From the NCBI RefSeq assembly GCF_001686985.1, contig NZ_CP015318.1:5392001-5456000 (forward strand): a stretch of 64,000 bases of DNA, written 5' to 3'. This DNA comes from Mesorhizobium amorphae CCNWGS0123. GTDB lineage: Bacteria > Pseudomonadota > Alphaproteobacteria > Rhizobiales > Rhizobiaceae. Both the position numbers and the translations under genes were made by a program. This document shows, in pieces, positions 1 to 15,000 of the stretch (positions are counted from its first letter, which is position 1; each line of letters begins with the position of its first letter). The notes beneath the pieces were generated by a model. It saw only the letters and a program-made list of their open reading frames with translations, was not told the origin of the DNA and made no database searches.

Positions 1-3000
1 TGGCGAAGACAAGATTGCCGTCGAATATCTGCGTTGGCCTGAGGCCGCCAATGATGTCGTACCCGGAGCCGGGCGTGACCGCGATGCCGTTGACGCTGAC
101 GACATCCGCCAGACCGTCGGTAAGTACCGCGACGCGCACGCCGGTCGACGGCGCCTTGGTCAGGCGGATCGTATAGTCGTCGGTGTCCGATCCATCGCCG
201 TTGAGCAGCGTATTGCCTTCACTCTCCAGCACGACCGCGCCGGCGCTGTCATTGTCGATCACGTCGATGTCGACATAGCCTGGGCCTGAGCGCAAGTTCG
301 GGAACACGTAGTCGTGGTCGGCGTCGACTGTCAGCGCCTGGTCGAGCTGGAAGAAGATCGCCGCCGTGTGCGGGTCCTCGCGCGGGATGTCGTCGCGCGC
401 TTCGATGCCGACGCGCACCGCATCGTCCCAGTTTCCGCTGTCGAAAGTAATGCGCCAGTAGCCGTCGGCACCCTTGAACATGCGGCCGTCGAGATCGTTC
501 GGATCGTCGACGTCGTAGATCATGATGTTCTCGTCGCTGAATTCGTTGACGAACAACTTGACGACGATCGTGTCGCCCGCTTCGGGCGCCTTGGCGAGCT
601 GTACCAGAAGTTCGTCATTCAGCTTGGTCGTGGCATTGCCCTCGATGACCAGCGAGCGGCGATCTTCGGTGTTCGTGCCGGGTGCCACTTCGGTGACATA
701 GATTCCGGGCGTGTCGTTGTCACGCAAGTCGACCTCGACGTTGCGCACGTCCGCCGCGTCGAAGGGATCGCCGTCCGGATAGCCAGCCGCCAGCACTGCG
801 GGTGCGACACCGCTGGTGTCGGAGATGACGCTGTGCTGAACGACGACCACCCGATCGCCCTCGGCGCGCACATCGTCGGGCGCGTAGATGTACACGTTCT
901 GCGCCGTGTCCCAGTTGGTGCTATCGAAGGCCAGCACGATCGAACGGTCGTTGATGATCGTCGGAACGCCGTTGATCATGATGACATGCTGGAATTCGCC
1001 GTCGGTTCCGACGGCGCCGGGATCCAGCGTCGAAAGCCAGATTGTGTCGCCGATGCCATTCGGCAGCGGTGCCGGATTGATGAGGGTGCCGTCTTCTTCC
1101 TGCTGTGGCGAACGTGCCGCCGCGATCGTCACATAGACGATCTGGCCGGCCAGCGGCGCGACCGCCAGCCTGACGGTGTAACTGTCGACATTGCGCGGTC
1201 CGCCTTCGCGAACGGCTGTGAAGCCGTCCGTTTCGTCGATGCGGATGATGCCCTCTTCGGGGCCGGCCACGTGATAGTCGAAGCCGTCGACCAAGACGCC
1301 ATCGTAGAGTGGATCGCCGGAGGTGACGAGGTGGTCAACGGCACCGGACGCGCCTTCGAGTTCGCGCGTGATGATGTCTTCCGTGACGTCGCCCGCGACA
1401 TTGATCGTGTCGGAGCCCAGACCGCCGATAACGCGATAGGCCACGCCGAAAGCCGTCGATTGAACGAAGAATTCGTCGTCGCCTTCAAGTCCGTCAACCT
1501 CGACCACTTCGATCGTGGTGTAGCGGACATTGAGGCCGGCGCCGAAGATGCCCTTTTCGGTGATAGCGAAATCGTCGGCGAATTCCGTCCCGAGGATGAC
1601 CAACTTGTCAAAGCCGGTGCCGCCATCGACCGAGACCGGCGCGTTGACGTTGTATTGCACTTCGTCCTCGCCGCCGCCGGCGCGGATATCGGGCGCACGC
1701 GCGACCGAGAAGCCGAGCCCGATGATCGGCTTGGCGACGCCGAACTCGTCCAGCACGATGACGTCGTCGGTGTAGTCGTCCGGCGTCGAGTCGGCGTCGG
1801 CGAAATTGATCACGCCGTCGCCATTGGTGTCGAGCGTAACCGCCGGCAGGTCGTCCTGATCGATCGTGCCGTCACCGTTCCAGTCCTGGTTGGCGACCGC
1901 CGCAATGGCGAATGCGCGGACGATGAACAGGTCGTTGTTGTCGTCGCCCTCGAGCCGCAGCTCGGCCTGGTTGGCATAGACCCGGAATTCGTCGTTGCCG
2001 GTGCCGCCCTGCGCGACCATCGGCGCACTGATGCCGGGGCTCAGCCAGCCGCGCGTCGTGGCCACCATGTCGGGGAACACGTCCTGGTCGAGCAGGGCGC
2101 CGCCGAAGAACGGCGTGACGCCGTCTTCCGGATCGCCGGTGCGCTTGGTGCCGAAAATCTGGCCGATGTTGAAGGAGTCGTCGCCGGCGCCGCCTTGCAG
2201 CGAAACGATCGCCGAGGTGTCGTCGGAGTAGAAATTGTCGTTGCCACCCTGCCCCTCGATGGTGATCCGGCCATTCAGCGCGGTGTCGTAATTGACGCGC
2301 GCGACTTCGTTCGAGGGCTCATTGTCCTCGATCGTGTCGGCATAGGTCTTCGGCTGTCCGTAGACCATGGCGACGTAGGCCGGACGGTCGGCGGATTCGT
2401 GCGGCAGATAGTTGGCGCCGCGCAGCAGGAAGATGTCGTCGATCGGCTTGTTGCCGCCGACCAGACCATTCTGCGACGAATTGTACCCGAAGATAGTCAG
2501 TTCATCGACACCGTCGATGGAGCGCCCGCTGTCGAGGATGTTGATGACGTAATTGCGCTGGAAGTCGGTGCCAGCAGTGCCCTGCCCCGGATTGTTGGAG
2601 CCAAGGGTGTAGATCTCATAGACATCGGTGCCCGACACGCCGTCCAGCGTGAGCGTGTGCTCGGCCGCGGTCTGCATATTCGGAGAAGTTCGCGTCGCGG
2701 TATCCTGGAGGTAGTAGACGCGGAAGCGGTCTTCGCCATCGACGTTGTTCACATCGAGGTTCTGGCTGCCATAGGCGCGCGTCTTCGAGCCGAGGAAGAC
2801 GTAGCCGGGGCTGCCCTGCGTGTTGGTGCCGCCAGCGCCCGACGTGTCGCCAAACTGGATCGTGTCGACATCCGTGTTGCCGAAGATTCGGGTCAGCACG
2901 GTCGGTCCGGTAACCGGGTCCGCTGTCAATGTCGGCGTTGCCGAGCCGACCGGCGCGCCGATCGTCTTGTTACCTGGCGCCACGGTTGCGTTGGCGATGA

Positions 3001-6000
3001 TGCGGCCACGCAGCACCATCACGGTGCCGAAAGCGACATCCAGATTGACGAGCGCATGGATGACTTCATCGGTCGCCGACACGTCGCCATAGATGTCGAT
3101 ATTCTCGGCCGCCAGCGTTTCGCTGTTGGAGTCGAGCGTCACGTTGTCGCCGACGCGCAGCAGCACGGAACCCTTTTCGGCGAAGATCTGGCCATGTGTG
3201 ATCGCACGCAACGCATCGGGCTGGAAGGTCGGGAAGGTGGCGCCGTCTTCGCCGAAGCGGGCGCTGCCGCTATGCAGCAGGTCGAGGTTCTCGCCCTGAA
3301 CCGAGGTCTCGCGCACCGTGATGCGGATATCGCCATCATAGGTGTGCGCCAGCACCAGTCGCAGATTGCCGGCGGTGCCGCCGGGAACCTCCGGCGCTTC
3401 GGCCAGATAGATGTTGTTGCCGGCTTCAAGTGCGACGTCGTCATCGCTCGAACCGCGCGATGAATCGATCTCGAGGTCGTTGGTAAAGGCGCCGATGGAG
3501 CCGTTGCCGTTGGCGTCGAGGTCGATGGACTGACCCATCACGTCGGCCAAGTCGTCGCCCGCGCCGTTGTTGCGTGAATCCAGGATCGAGCCGGCAACGG
3601 TCCTCAGCGACACATCACCGATCGTGTGGACGGTATGAACATGCATGTCGCCGACGACTTCGTCGAGGAAGATGCCGAGCGTCGAATCCGCGCTGATGTC
3701 GAAGGCGCGCAGTACACCAAGCCCGCCGACGCCATTGCGGTTGTCGACGTTGATCTCGAGGAAATTGCCCGGTTCACCAATGCCGCCCAGGGGCGAATTG
3801 ATGTCGAGCAGTGTCGGGTTGAGCACCTGGGCGGCGACCTGGAAATGGGTCGGATTAAACAGCCCCACGCCAGCGGCCATGGTGATGTTGCGGCCGGAGA
3901 CATCGGCCTCGATCAAGGTCGGGTCGCCGTTGTCATCACGCGCATCAAGAATGCGCCGCGGTGAATACAACAGCACATCGGAGGCGTTGGAGCGAATGCG
4001 CTCGACGCGCATGTCACCGGTCTTTTCCGTCAGCGCGATGTAGCCATTGGTCAGCACGTCGATGTCGCCATTGCCGGCGATCTCGGTGATGCCAAGTACG
4101 TTGACGGTGGTCGCCGTCGGCGCGGGATTGGCTGCCGCGACGATGATGTCGCCGCCGGCAACGACCGAGCCTGCTTGCAGCCCGGGCAGAGTGCGCAGGC
4201 CAGTTGCTGGGTCGAGGCCCCGGAAATCATAGGTCGACGCGATTTCCGTGTTGCCGGTGGCGAAGACGCCACGGCTCAGCGACGGGATCGCTCCGGCATC
4301 CGGCCGGAAGAAATTGTAGTAGGTCTGTCCGCCTGCAGGCAGCGCAGGCGCCTTGACCAGCAGGCCGCCGGACTGACCGTCGCCGAACTGTTCAATGCTG
4401 GCTTGCAGCAGTACGTCCGCCGTATTGCCGGCCTTGATCCGGTCGATCTCGACGACGTAGAAGCCACCGGCCGGCGCCTCGCGCAGCAGCGCCTTGAGGT
4501 CGAGGCTGATGTTGCCGAGCGCGTCAGCGGTGAAGGTTTCAGCTGAAATCAGGCTGTGCAGATCGGTCAGCGCGCCCGCCGGTGCCAGGTCGATGGCTGT
4601 GCCGGCCAGGGCGTTTGCCAACGTGGTCGCCAGCTTGACGCTCTGCCCGTCGGGCGAAGCGATGATGTAGTAGTAGCCGCCGTCGGTGAGCCCGCCGATG
4701 GTTGTCGTCACGGCATCGTAGCGCACCAGCTGACCGGTATAGAAACGGTTCTCGACGCCGAGGAAGATCTGGTTTGTCAAGTCAGCGACACGGCCGGTGT
4801 CGAAGCCTATGCCGAGCGGCAGGCCGGCGCTGTCGACGATGTCGATGTTCACTCGCGCCCCGGTGGAGCCGATGTTTTCGTCGGCGCGAATGTTGAGGAT
4901 GTGGGTGCGAATCAGCGACTGGCGGCCATCACTGCCCGTGACGCCGCGATCGTTGGTGGCGAACACCGATCCGTCTGTGTTGACGATCGACGTCGTGCCG
5001 ATCGGGTTCTCGATCGTGCCATTGATGTAGATGTCGGAACGGCCGCCGGTGTCGGTGATCTCGATCAGCGTCGGCGCGACTTCGCGCACCACGTTGAAGG
5101 TCAGTGTCACACTCTGCGACGGATTGAGCCATGCCAGCGGCTGCTCGTCGGTGACGACATCGATATTGTTGATAATGATGTCCTTGTCGGACTCGTTGCG
5201 GATCGACACGCGCTGCAACGTGTCGCGGAACGTCCAGGTGCCGCCTGCGCCGGTCATCGAGTTCGAATCGAAAACCACGTCGCCAGGACCCGGATTGACG
5301 ATGTCGTTGACGACAATGTCGTTGCTTTGGATCGTGCTGCCTTCGCCTTCGGTGGCGCTGCCGCCGCCCGCGGTGTCGTTGACCGACACTTCGACCGCGA
5401 CGTCGATCTCGCCGTCGGCGCCGACGACCAGTTGCTTGATGACCAGTTCGGGTGAACGGCCGGAAAGAATCAGCACGTCAGAATTGAAATTGATCGATTG
5501 CGGCCTGTCATCCGGGCTGCTGCCGCTCGATCCGCCGGCGGCGAGCGAGCGCTTGCTGTGATCGGCGTTATCTGTCTGCGAGATCGAGCCGTTCACGGTC
5601 GAGGCAAACAAGGCCAAGTGCTCGGCCGAGCTTCCAGGTTCCTGCGGATAATCCGGATGTCCGAGCACGACATCGTTGTTGTCGCGCGGACCGGCTGTCA
5701 CCAATGCGCCTGCCGCACCGAAAATCTCGGACGAGGCGTCGGTGTCGTTATGCGCATCGGAATCGACGAAGCCGAACAGGCCCGTCGACCGGGCATAGGA
5801 TTTCGTATGCGTGTCGACATTGTCGTAGCGGGTGATGAGGTCAACGCCTTCCCAACCCGTCAGGTCGGCGCCCGCGTTGATCCGCACCTGTGCATCCGGC
5901 CGTGCCGTGATCGTGCTTTCGGCCTCGCCTTCGCCATAGAAACCGGCGCCGCGCCCGTCGCTGCCGGAGAAGACATGGAAGTTGTCGACCCGCGCCGCAA

Positions 6001-9000
6001 GCGAGGTACGCCGCGCGCTGAGCACGGCGTTGGCCGCCAGCGAGACGATCGCGTCGGCCTGATCAGCATCCGGATCGGCGTCCGGGGAGCCAATATTGAC
6101 GTGCGTGATAGCGTCGCCGTCGCCGCCGAAGCCGACGCCGGAGGCAGTCGATTTGGCCGTCACATCGACGGAGGCGTTCGCCGTGCCCTTGGCCAGTTGC
6201 CCGGCCAGCACGATGGCGTTGGAGCCGATGGTGGACGTCGTATTGTACTCGATCCGCACGTCGGTGACCGGATCGGCCAGGCCGACCGCGCCGCCGGCGC
6301 TCGACTGCGACGACGCGCTAGTGATGGCGCTGCTCGCCGACGCCAGCGTGAAGTTCTTGCCCGCGACGATGCGCGTATTGTCGCTGATCGTTGCCGCGCT
6401 TGTTATGTCCTGGAAGCTCCGCGCATCGGCGTCGCCGATGGCGACGAAGCCGCCGGTGCCATTGACCGCGTAGGACGATGTGTTGGTCGTCGCCGATGTG
6501 CTGACGGTGACGTCGCCCACCGTGGTGATCTGTGTCGCGGAAATCGTCGCCGAGACGTTCGGATTGCTGATGATGTCGGCGTCGTTGATCTGCACGCCGA
6601 CGAAGCCGCCGCCGGACCCCTTGGCGTAGGCGGAGGATATCCCGTCGCCCGATTGCGGAGCAATTTCGCTGAGCGGAACCTCGCCCGGACCGAACAGGAA
6701 CTGGCCCGGCGCCGCCGAGGTGGCGCCGTCGCCGATGTCGATGCGCAACTGCTGCTCGCTGTCGACATCGTCGGAGATGTCGATCGCGAGTGCCGTAAGG
6801 CTGTGATTGCCGTATGGCCCGGCCAGGCCCGTTGGCGTCAGGACTATCTGACTGCCGCCGCTCGGCGCATTCCACAGTTCGAACGTGTCGTCGCCTGCTC
6901 CGCTGACGCCGCGCACATAATAGGTCTTGCCGTCTTCCAACCCGCCGATCGGCAGATTCTTGGCGTTGACCAGCGAATGCGTATCACTGGCGCCGACATT
7001 GAGGGCCGGATCGGCGCTGAGGCCCTTGTTCGGGTTCAGCGCGATGATCGGCTGATCGAAGGTCCTCGTCAGCGTGTCTTCGGTGACGCTGTTCGCGACG
7101 GTAAGGATCAGCGTGCTACCCGATACACTGGCGATCGTGAACGTGCCGGAATTGACGACACCGCCGCCGATGAACAGCGTGCCGGCTGCAAAGCCGTTGT
7201 CGGCCCAGTTGAGGCCGTCAGTGCGGATGATACGGTCGCCAGCGGCATTGCGAACGAACTGCACCTGTTCGGTGATCGCGTCGTTACGCTTGAGCTGGAT
7301 CGTCGAGGGGTTGACGACATGCACACGATAGGCCTGGCCGTCGACCAGGCCGCCAATCGCCAGGCCCGTTCCGCCGCTCGCATTCTTGACGTCGTAGACG
7401 ACGTGCTCGCCCTCGGCGAAGCCGTGCGCCAGCGCGTTTCCGTCATCGTCGAAGAAGCGGATGTTGTCGGCGCTGCTATCGGCGATCAGCGAGCCGTCGG
7501 GATTGAGGCTGTTCGAATTGACATCCACCTGGCGACTGACGAAGGTGCGCGCGTCCGGCGCCTCGTAGGTCACCGCCGTCCCGTTGACGAAGCCATGCCC
7601 GGAGATGGTGATGCTGTTGCTCGCGACATCGTCCGGCTGGAAATTCTTGAGGTAGTTCTGTGGGTTGACCGCCTTGTCGAAGGTGCTCACCAGCTTGATG
7701 TGTGACCCGTCGATGACCAGCACGTAATAGAGGTTGCCCTCGGTCAGGCCGAAGCTGTCGACTGTTTCGTCCGGTCCCGGATAGTAGCGGACGGCATCGC
7801 CGCTCAGGAAATTGTGGCCCCCCGCGAACTCGATGATCTCGGTGTCTGGATCGATGTCGGCGGCGTTGAAGACGGAGCCGAAATAGAGCGTGTTCGGATC
7901 TGTCACGCCTGCATTGACGACATTGATCACGCTGTACTGACGGTTGACGGCCGAATCGGCCGGATCCGGCCAGTTGAGGCCCGGAATGACGTTGCCGCCG
8001 CTACCGGCATCATATTCGACCGTGTCGCCGGTGACCAGTCCATGCCCGTTCACGGTGATCGTGTTGGCGGTGCCGTCGACATCGAGAATCTCGTAGGTCG
8101 GTTGCGTGCCGGGGATCGGCGACGCGGAGGCTTCGACCAGGATATCGCCGGTCGCATTGATCACCGCGCCCGCGCCGATCGAGCTCGCAACCGTCGGGCT
8201 GACATGGGTCGTCGCATCCGAAGCGCCGGCTCCGAAAATGCCGCCTATCGAAATACCGACAACCTTGGCGTCGCCCTCGGTTTGCGCCTGTGCCTTCAGC
8301 CGCACATTGCGCGCCGACTGGATCGAAGTGTTGTTGCCGATCGAGGCGCTGACCGATGATGGGCTAGCCTTTGCGACGGCGCTGTTGATCGTCAGTGCGC
8401 CGAGAACGCCGCCACCGGCGGCTTCAGCCACGGCGAGCGCGCCATTGACAGCGAGGGCTTCGACCTTGATGTCGGTGACCGAGACGATGTTGGCGTTCAT
8501 CGCGGCATTGCTCTGGCCATTGGCCTCGGCTTCAGCCACGGAAGCACCGACCGCCGCCGCGCCGAACGAATTCGCTTCGGAATTGGCGACCGCATAGTTG
8601 CGAATGCGCGACTTGATGTCGATGTCACCGGTGATGGTGAATGCACCGCCAGCGCCGATCGTGGTGTTGGCAACCGCATTGGACCGCGCGGTCGGCACCG
8701 AGCCCTGGCCGCTGAACAAGCCGCCGCCGGAGGCTTCCGCATAGGCCTTCGCGCCGCGGTCGGTCGCCGTCTCGCCATCGTAATTGTGCGACGACAGCAT
8801 GACGATGCCGCCGGCGTGAATCGTCGAATTGCCGCCGATCGATGCGGCCACCGTCGGGACGACATTGACTGTCGCCAGGCTGGTGCCGGCCGCCAGTGCG
8901 CCGACCGAAAGCGCGAATATGTCGCCGGTCGCATCGTGCAGCGTCCACGCCTCGACCGTGAGGAGGCCGGTCGCGTTGATGTTGGCGCCGCCGCCGATCG

Positions 9001-12000
9001 ATGCCTCTACGTTCGGCTGAACATCGACAAAGGCGAAATTGAAGGTCAGCGCGCCGAGCCCGGCAGCAAGCGCGAAAGTGTCTGAATCCGCGTCGATCGT
9101 CGAGTCCGCATGGACCGTGATGGCCCCGGCGGTATCGGTCTGACCGATCTGACTGCCCGCGCCGATCGTGGCCAGGACTTCCTTGGTGTTGTCGTCGTCA
9201 TCACCGATGGTGACGTCGCTGTAGGACGCGCCGACGGCCACCGCGCCGGCTTGTATGCCGGTCGTCAGCACGTCAAACGTCTGGTTGCTGCTCGCCGAGA
9301 CCGTAAGGCTGGCCGCGCCGTTGACCACCGTGTTGTCGAGCAAGCCGGCCTGAATGCGGCTGGTATCGTTGACCACAGCGACCGATGCGCCAAGGCCGAC
9401 GAAGCCGGCCTGCAGGGCGACGGTCGTGACATCGACATCCTGGCCGAAATGGCTTTCAACGCGGATGGCGTTGCCAGCCTTGAGGCTTCCGCCGGCCTTC
9501 GCCCGCACCTGCCCCGACACATTGACGACGGAGATCGAGGCGCCCAGGCCAACAAGACCGGCGCCCAGGCTGCCGACCAGCATGTCGACTTCCATCTGTT
9601 CACGCGCGTTCACGTCGATGTCGTGACCCGCCTCGACCGTCGCCCCGCCTTCAACGGAGGCGGTGGTGCCGCGCTCGTCGGTGACGGCGGCGGTCAGCTT
9701 GTTGGTCAGTGCGCCGGAGGTCAGCGCATTGGCATCGACCTTGTCACGGGCGCCTTCAACACCGGCCTTGACCCGTGAGTCGGCCGTATTGTTGTTGGCG
9801 CCGCCGCCGAAGCGGCTCAATTCCCCGGTGACGCCTTCGACGCCGTCGTCGGCCTGTTCGCCGGCCTCGTCATTGGCGGTCTTGGAGCTTCCGTCGTCCT
9901 TCGTTGCGTTGCCGCTGCCACCCTGGTTGTCCTGGTAGGAGTCGCTGAACGCCTCGCCGACCGACCAGACCGACACGGACGCGCCGAGCCCGCCGACGCC
10001 GATGCCGCCGCTGAAGGCGAACCCGCGCAGGACCTTGATCGCAACCGCGCTGACCGACACGTCGCCGTGCGCCCGCACCATGGCGTTGGCGTTGATCGCG
10101 GCAACCGTGTCGTTCTTGATGCTGCCGAAGTCGATGCCGCCGGCCAGACCGATGAAGCCGGCGCCGAGAGCGCCCGCAAAGGAGGTGACCCGGACCTCAT
10201 TCGCCGCGTTGACATAGACGCCCTGCGCGCCCGACACCGTACCTGGATGAGCGACGTAGTTTGCAGCGCCCTGATTGATGTCGGCGCCGACCCCGATCAG
10301 CGCCTTGGTGTCCGAATTGAGCAGCGTCACGGTGACGGAGCCAGCCAGGCCGACATAAAGGCCGCCCGCACCGGCGACCGTAACGTTGGTGACCTCTTCC
10401 GACGATTCGGCCTGCACAATGACGCCATGCGCCTCGGCCGTACCGAAGCCGCTCGGATCGCCACCGCCGACGATCGTGCCGGTAAGCACGCCGCCGATGC
10501 CGGCGCCGTTGCCGGACGCGTCGATGCTGGCATTGTCGCCGATCGTCGCTTCGGTGAGCTTGTCGACTGTGACGACCGCGACCGATCCGGCGGCGCCGCC
10601 GCCCGACAGGCCGATGGCGACCGCACCCGCGACAACCACCACCTCGGAATCGTCCTTGGCCATGACGGCGACGTCGCCGCCGGCGACAATCGTCGCGTTG
10701 GCGCCGACGCGGGCATAGGTCTCGGTGTCGAACGACAGCACCGAGACGCCGCCCGCCAGGCTGACCGTGCCGCTGAAGGCAAGGCCGGCCGAGACGACGA
10801 TGACCTTCTCCTTGGACGTGGCGATCACCGCAACGTCGTTGTTCGCCGCCACATCCGCGCCGTCATTGATCGTCGCGAAAGTGTCGACCTTGATCACCGA
10901 CACGTCGACGCCGGGCGCGCCCGCGCCCGATCCGCCGAAGGCCGCACCGGCCCCGACGCCGACATGGCTGAAGTCGCTTGCCGCCGCAACCAGGACGGAC
11001 TGTCCTGCATTTCCGGGACCGGCCATGTCCTGATTGATCTGCGCATCGGCTCCGATGAACGCTTTCGTCTTGGTATCGACGACGTTGACCGCCGCACCGA
11101 CAGCCACGCCGACCGAACCGCCGCCGCCGACGGAAATCGCAAAAGTCTCGACATCATCCTTCGCCGAGGCCGAGACAGCGACGCCACGGAAGCCGGTGTC
11201 GACCGCCGCAGTCGCGACCCGGTTCTGGGTCAGCCCCGGATCCTGCTGGACGTCGTCGCCACCCTCCTGGTCGAGGTCCTTGAACTGGGTGAGGCCTGAC
11301 GGCGTACCAGCCTCCAGGCTGCCCGCGGTCGGCTGGTTGCCGCCCTGCGGCTCGAAGCTCGACATCGCCTGGCTGCCCGCGTAGGCGACTTCGTAGCGGC
11401 CGGTTCTCGCCGCGACCGTGCCGTGGCCCTCGCCGGTGACGCGTGCACCTGCGCCAATGAAGGCATCAGTCACCTTGTCGACAACCGCAACGCCGGCCGC
11501 GACGCCGACGCCGGCGCTGCCGCCAATCGCCACGCCGCCAACGATCAGGTCCATCTCGGTCTCGTCGAGTGCCTGGACGAGCACGCTGCCTCGTGCCCGC
11601 ACATCCGTGAGGCCGCCGATCGGCGCCAGCGGATCCGATCCAATGAAGGCGCGGGTCTTCAGGTCCAGCACGAAGACGTCGGCCGTCAGTGTGACGCCCG
11701 CGCCGCTCGACGCGCCCGCAGCCACCGAGAACGAACCGATGTCCTCGTTGCCGGTGGCTTCGACCGTCACATTGCCGTCGACGTCGATGTCGGCGCCCGC
11801 CTCGATCGATGCAGTCGTTCTCTTCGTCAGCGTCGACACATTGACGCCGGCGCCAACGCCGGCATTGCCCGCGGAAACCGCGAGCGAGCCTGCGACTGTC
11901 AGGATATCGGTTTCGTCGCTTGCAAAGACCGAGACGCCGGGATCGTTGGCGAGCGTCTGGCCGGAAACCTTGCTGTTTGCGCCGATGCGAGCCGTCGTTG

Positions 12001-15000
12001 TCTCGGTCAGCACCGTCACGGCGACCGAACCGGCGACCGCTGCCTGCGCGGAGGCCGCGCCGGCGGCTGCGATGACCAGCACCTCATCGGTGGAAATCGC
12101 CGACACGGAGAGGCCGTTTGCGCCACCGGTGACCACATCGGCGTCGCCGTAGAGCTCCGCCTTCACGTCATCGAGATGGATAAACACGGTTCCGGAAACG
12201 CCGATGCCGGCGCTTTGGCCGAACGCTGCCGCGCCGGCCAGCAGGAACACGTCCGCATCGCCGGTCGCCGTCACGGAGACATCTCCGCCGGCGCCCAGAT
12301 GCGATTTGTTCAGCGCGCTGCCGGCCTCGACGAAAGCTTGTGTCGAGGTGTCGAGATAGAGCACGCCGACTGACGCCGCGACGCCGGCCGAGCCGCCGGC
12401 GCTGCCGCCGAACGTCGCCGCGATCGAAGTGATGTCGTCGAAGGAGTCGGCGTTGATGACGATGTTGCCGGCGGTCGTATCCAGATCCGCGCCGCCGCCC
12501 ATCCAGGCGCTGGTGTTGCGCGTGATCACCTGCACGTCGAGGCCGATGCCGACGCCGGCATTGCCGTTCAGCGTCAGGCCGATGCCGCCCGCCCCGCTGA
12601 CCACGGTCAGCAGGTCCGTCGACTCGATCTTGATGCCGGTTCCGGCCTCGAGGTCGGAGTTGTCGTTCACCGAGGCGTGCGTCTCCATGAAGATCACGTT
12701 GACGCTGGACGAGCCGCCGACGGCAAAGCCGCCGGACGCGCCGGCGATGCCGGCGGCGAAGCTGGTGACGGCCAACGAGCCGATGACCGGCAGGTTTTCC
12801 GAGATCGGCAGCAGTTCGGCATGCGAGGTGACGTTGATCGCGCCCTGCGCTTCGGCGTCGAGATTGATGCCTGTCTCAGCCTTGGTGCTAAGATCGTTGA
12901 CGATATTGACCGTGACCGCGATGCCCACGCCGCCGCCGCCGCTGCCGGTGCTCAAAGCCGCACCGCCAGCCAGATTCTGCATTTCATTGAGACTGACGGC
13001 GCCGATCTCGATGTTGCCGGTGTTGGCGTCGAGATCGACATTGTCGCCGACCGAGGCCAGCGTGTTGACATCGAGGTAGTTGACGCCAACCGAGCCGCCG
13101 ACCGCGGTGTTCTTGGACACCGCGCCGGAGAGGGCGCGCGCCTGGAACGTGTTCTTCTGTCCATTGGCGGTCGCGGCGCGGACCTCGATCGATCCGGCGG
13201 TCAGATCGGCATCTGCACCGATCATCGCGTTGTTGTCCAGGAGCACGATGTTGAGGCCGACCGCGGCGGCGACGCCGGTATCGGAACTGGTGTTCGTGGA
13301 CGTAGCCGTGGCCAATGCCCGCGCGTCGGTCGTGCTGATCGCCTCAACCTTCATCGCGCCAGTGCCAGAGATCGTCACATTGCTGGCGATCTGCGCCTGG
13401 TTGTCCGCATCGAGGAAGTTGACGGCGATCGTCGCCGCCACATTGGTGCCACCGGAGCCGTTGCCGCCCTGCGTACCCTTGCCGGTCTGCGTATTGCTGT
13501 TGCCATCGGCCTGGCCAAGGCTGCTGCCGCCGCTTTGCGAAGGCGTCTTGGTGCCGCCGCTCTGGTTCTTGGCCATCTCGGTCTGGTTGGTCGTCTCCTG
13601 ATCGGAGCTGGCACTATCCGTTGTGCCATCAGACTTCTTCGTGGATTGGCCCTTCGAACTCGCTTTGGACTCTGCCTTGGTGTCGAGTGTCGAGGTCGCG
13701 GTGATCGTCACCGTGCCGACATTCTGGAAATTACGGCCGAGGAGGGCGTCGTTGGTGACTTCGCCGATGTTCAGCGCAATCGACGCGCCAACGCCGACGC
13801 TGCTGCCGGCAGCTTCGCCATCGGCAAGCGTGTGCACCGTACCGGTGTGCGACGCTTGCGCGGCCAAATTGCCCGTCAGCGTGATCGCTGCGCCGCCGCC
13901 GGTGCCGATGTGCGCATCCGTATCGTTGTCGACATAGGCGACAGCGATCGCGCCGCCGATGCCGGTAGCGCCTTCGGCGCCGGCCTTGGCCGTCGTCGTC
14001 AGCGTGTCATTGGATGTCGCGGTGACGGTGAAATTGCCGGTCGTCCCGCTCACCGTCTCGCCGTTCTCGACGCCAGCAAACGTGCTGTTCAAGCCTATGC
14101 CGAGGGCTATCGATGCGCCGACGCCGACGCTGCCCGAGCCGCTTCCGGCCCCAGAGGAGGTCGCCGTCGTTGTGGTTACGGTCGTGTTGATCGCCGTCAG
14201 CAGAACATTGCCGCCGGTCAATGTAACCGTCGCGGCGCCACCTGCAGGCTGATCGGCATGGTCGAGACCAATCACGCCAAGCGTGTCGGTATCGGCGAAG
14301 CTCAGCGCGAACGAGCCGGCCACGCCGATGTCGCCGCCGCTGGCACCGGAGGTCGACTCGGCACCGAAACGATGCGTCACGTCACCACCGACGTTCTTCA
14401 TCTTCGCTTCGGCTTTCACCCCGTCGGCCGTAATGATGCTGCCCGCCCCGATCGACGCCTCGTTGCGCATCGTCGCGATGTTGATCGCCACAGCGACACC
14501 GACAGCGGTGCCGCCGTCGCTCGTCTTTGCGGTGCCATCGGCTTCCGCCGTCGCGTCCATGTTGTTGGACGCCTGCAAATTGAGTTCACCGACGCCAGCG
14601 CCCTCGCCGGCAATAACAGTGCGCCCGTCATTGATCGACGCCACCGCCACTGACGATGAGACGTTGAGAGCAAGCGCTGCTGCTACGCTGACATCGCCGC
14701 CGCCACTTCCACCTGAACTGTTGGCCGACTTGCTGACGCCGTCGCCATCATTCGACTTGCTGTTGGCCAGATCGACTTCCTTGTCCCGCTGATCGTCGGC
14801 CTTGCTGTTGCCGTCTTCGTTTTCCTCGGCGCCAGCGGCGCTCGCGATCGACTCCGCCTTGCTGGAACCGTCATTGGCGGCCGACAGATTGATCGATCCG
14901 TTCGAACGAAGATTGCGGTTCGATGTCGAGAACGCACGGTTGTCCACGAAGGCAAGCGCAATCGCCGCGCCGATCGCCGTCGAGCCGATGGCGTCCCCAT

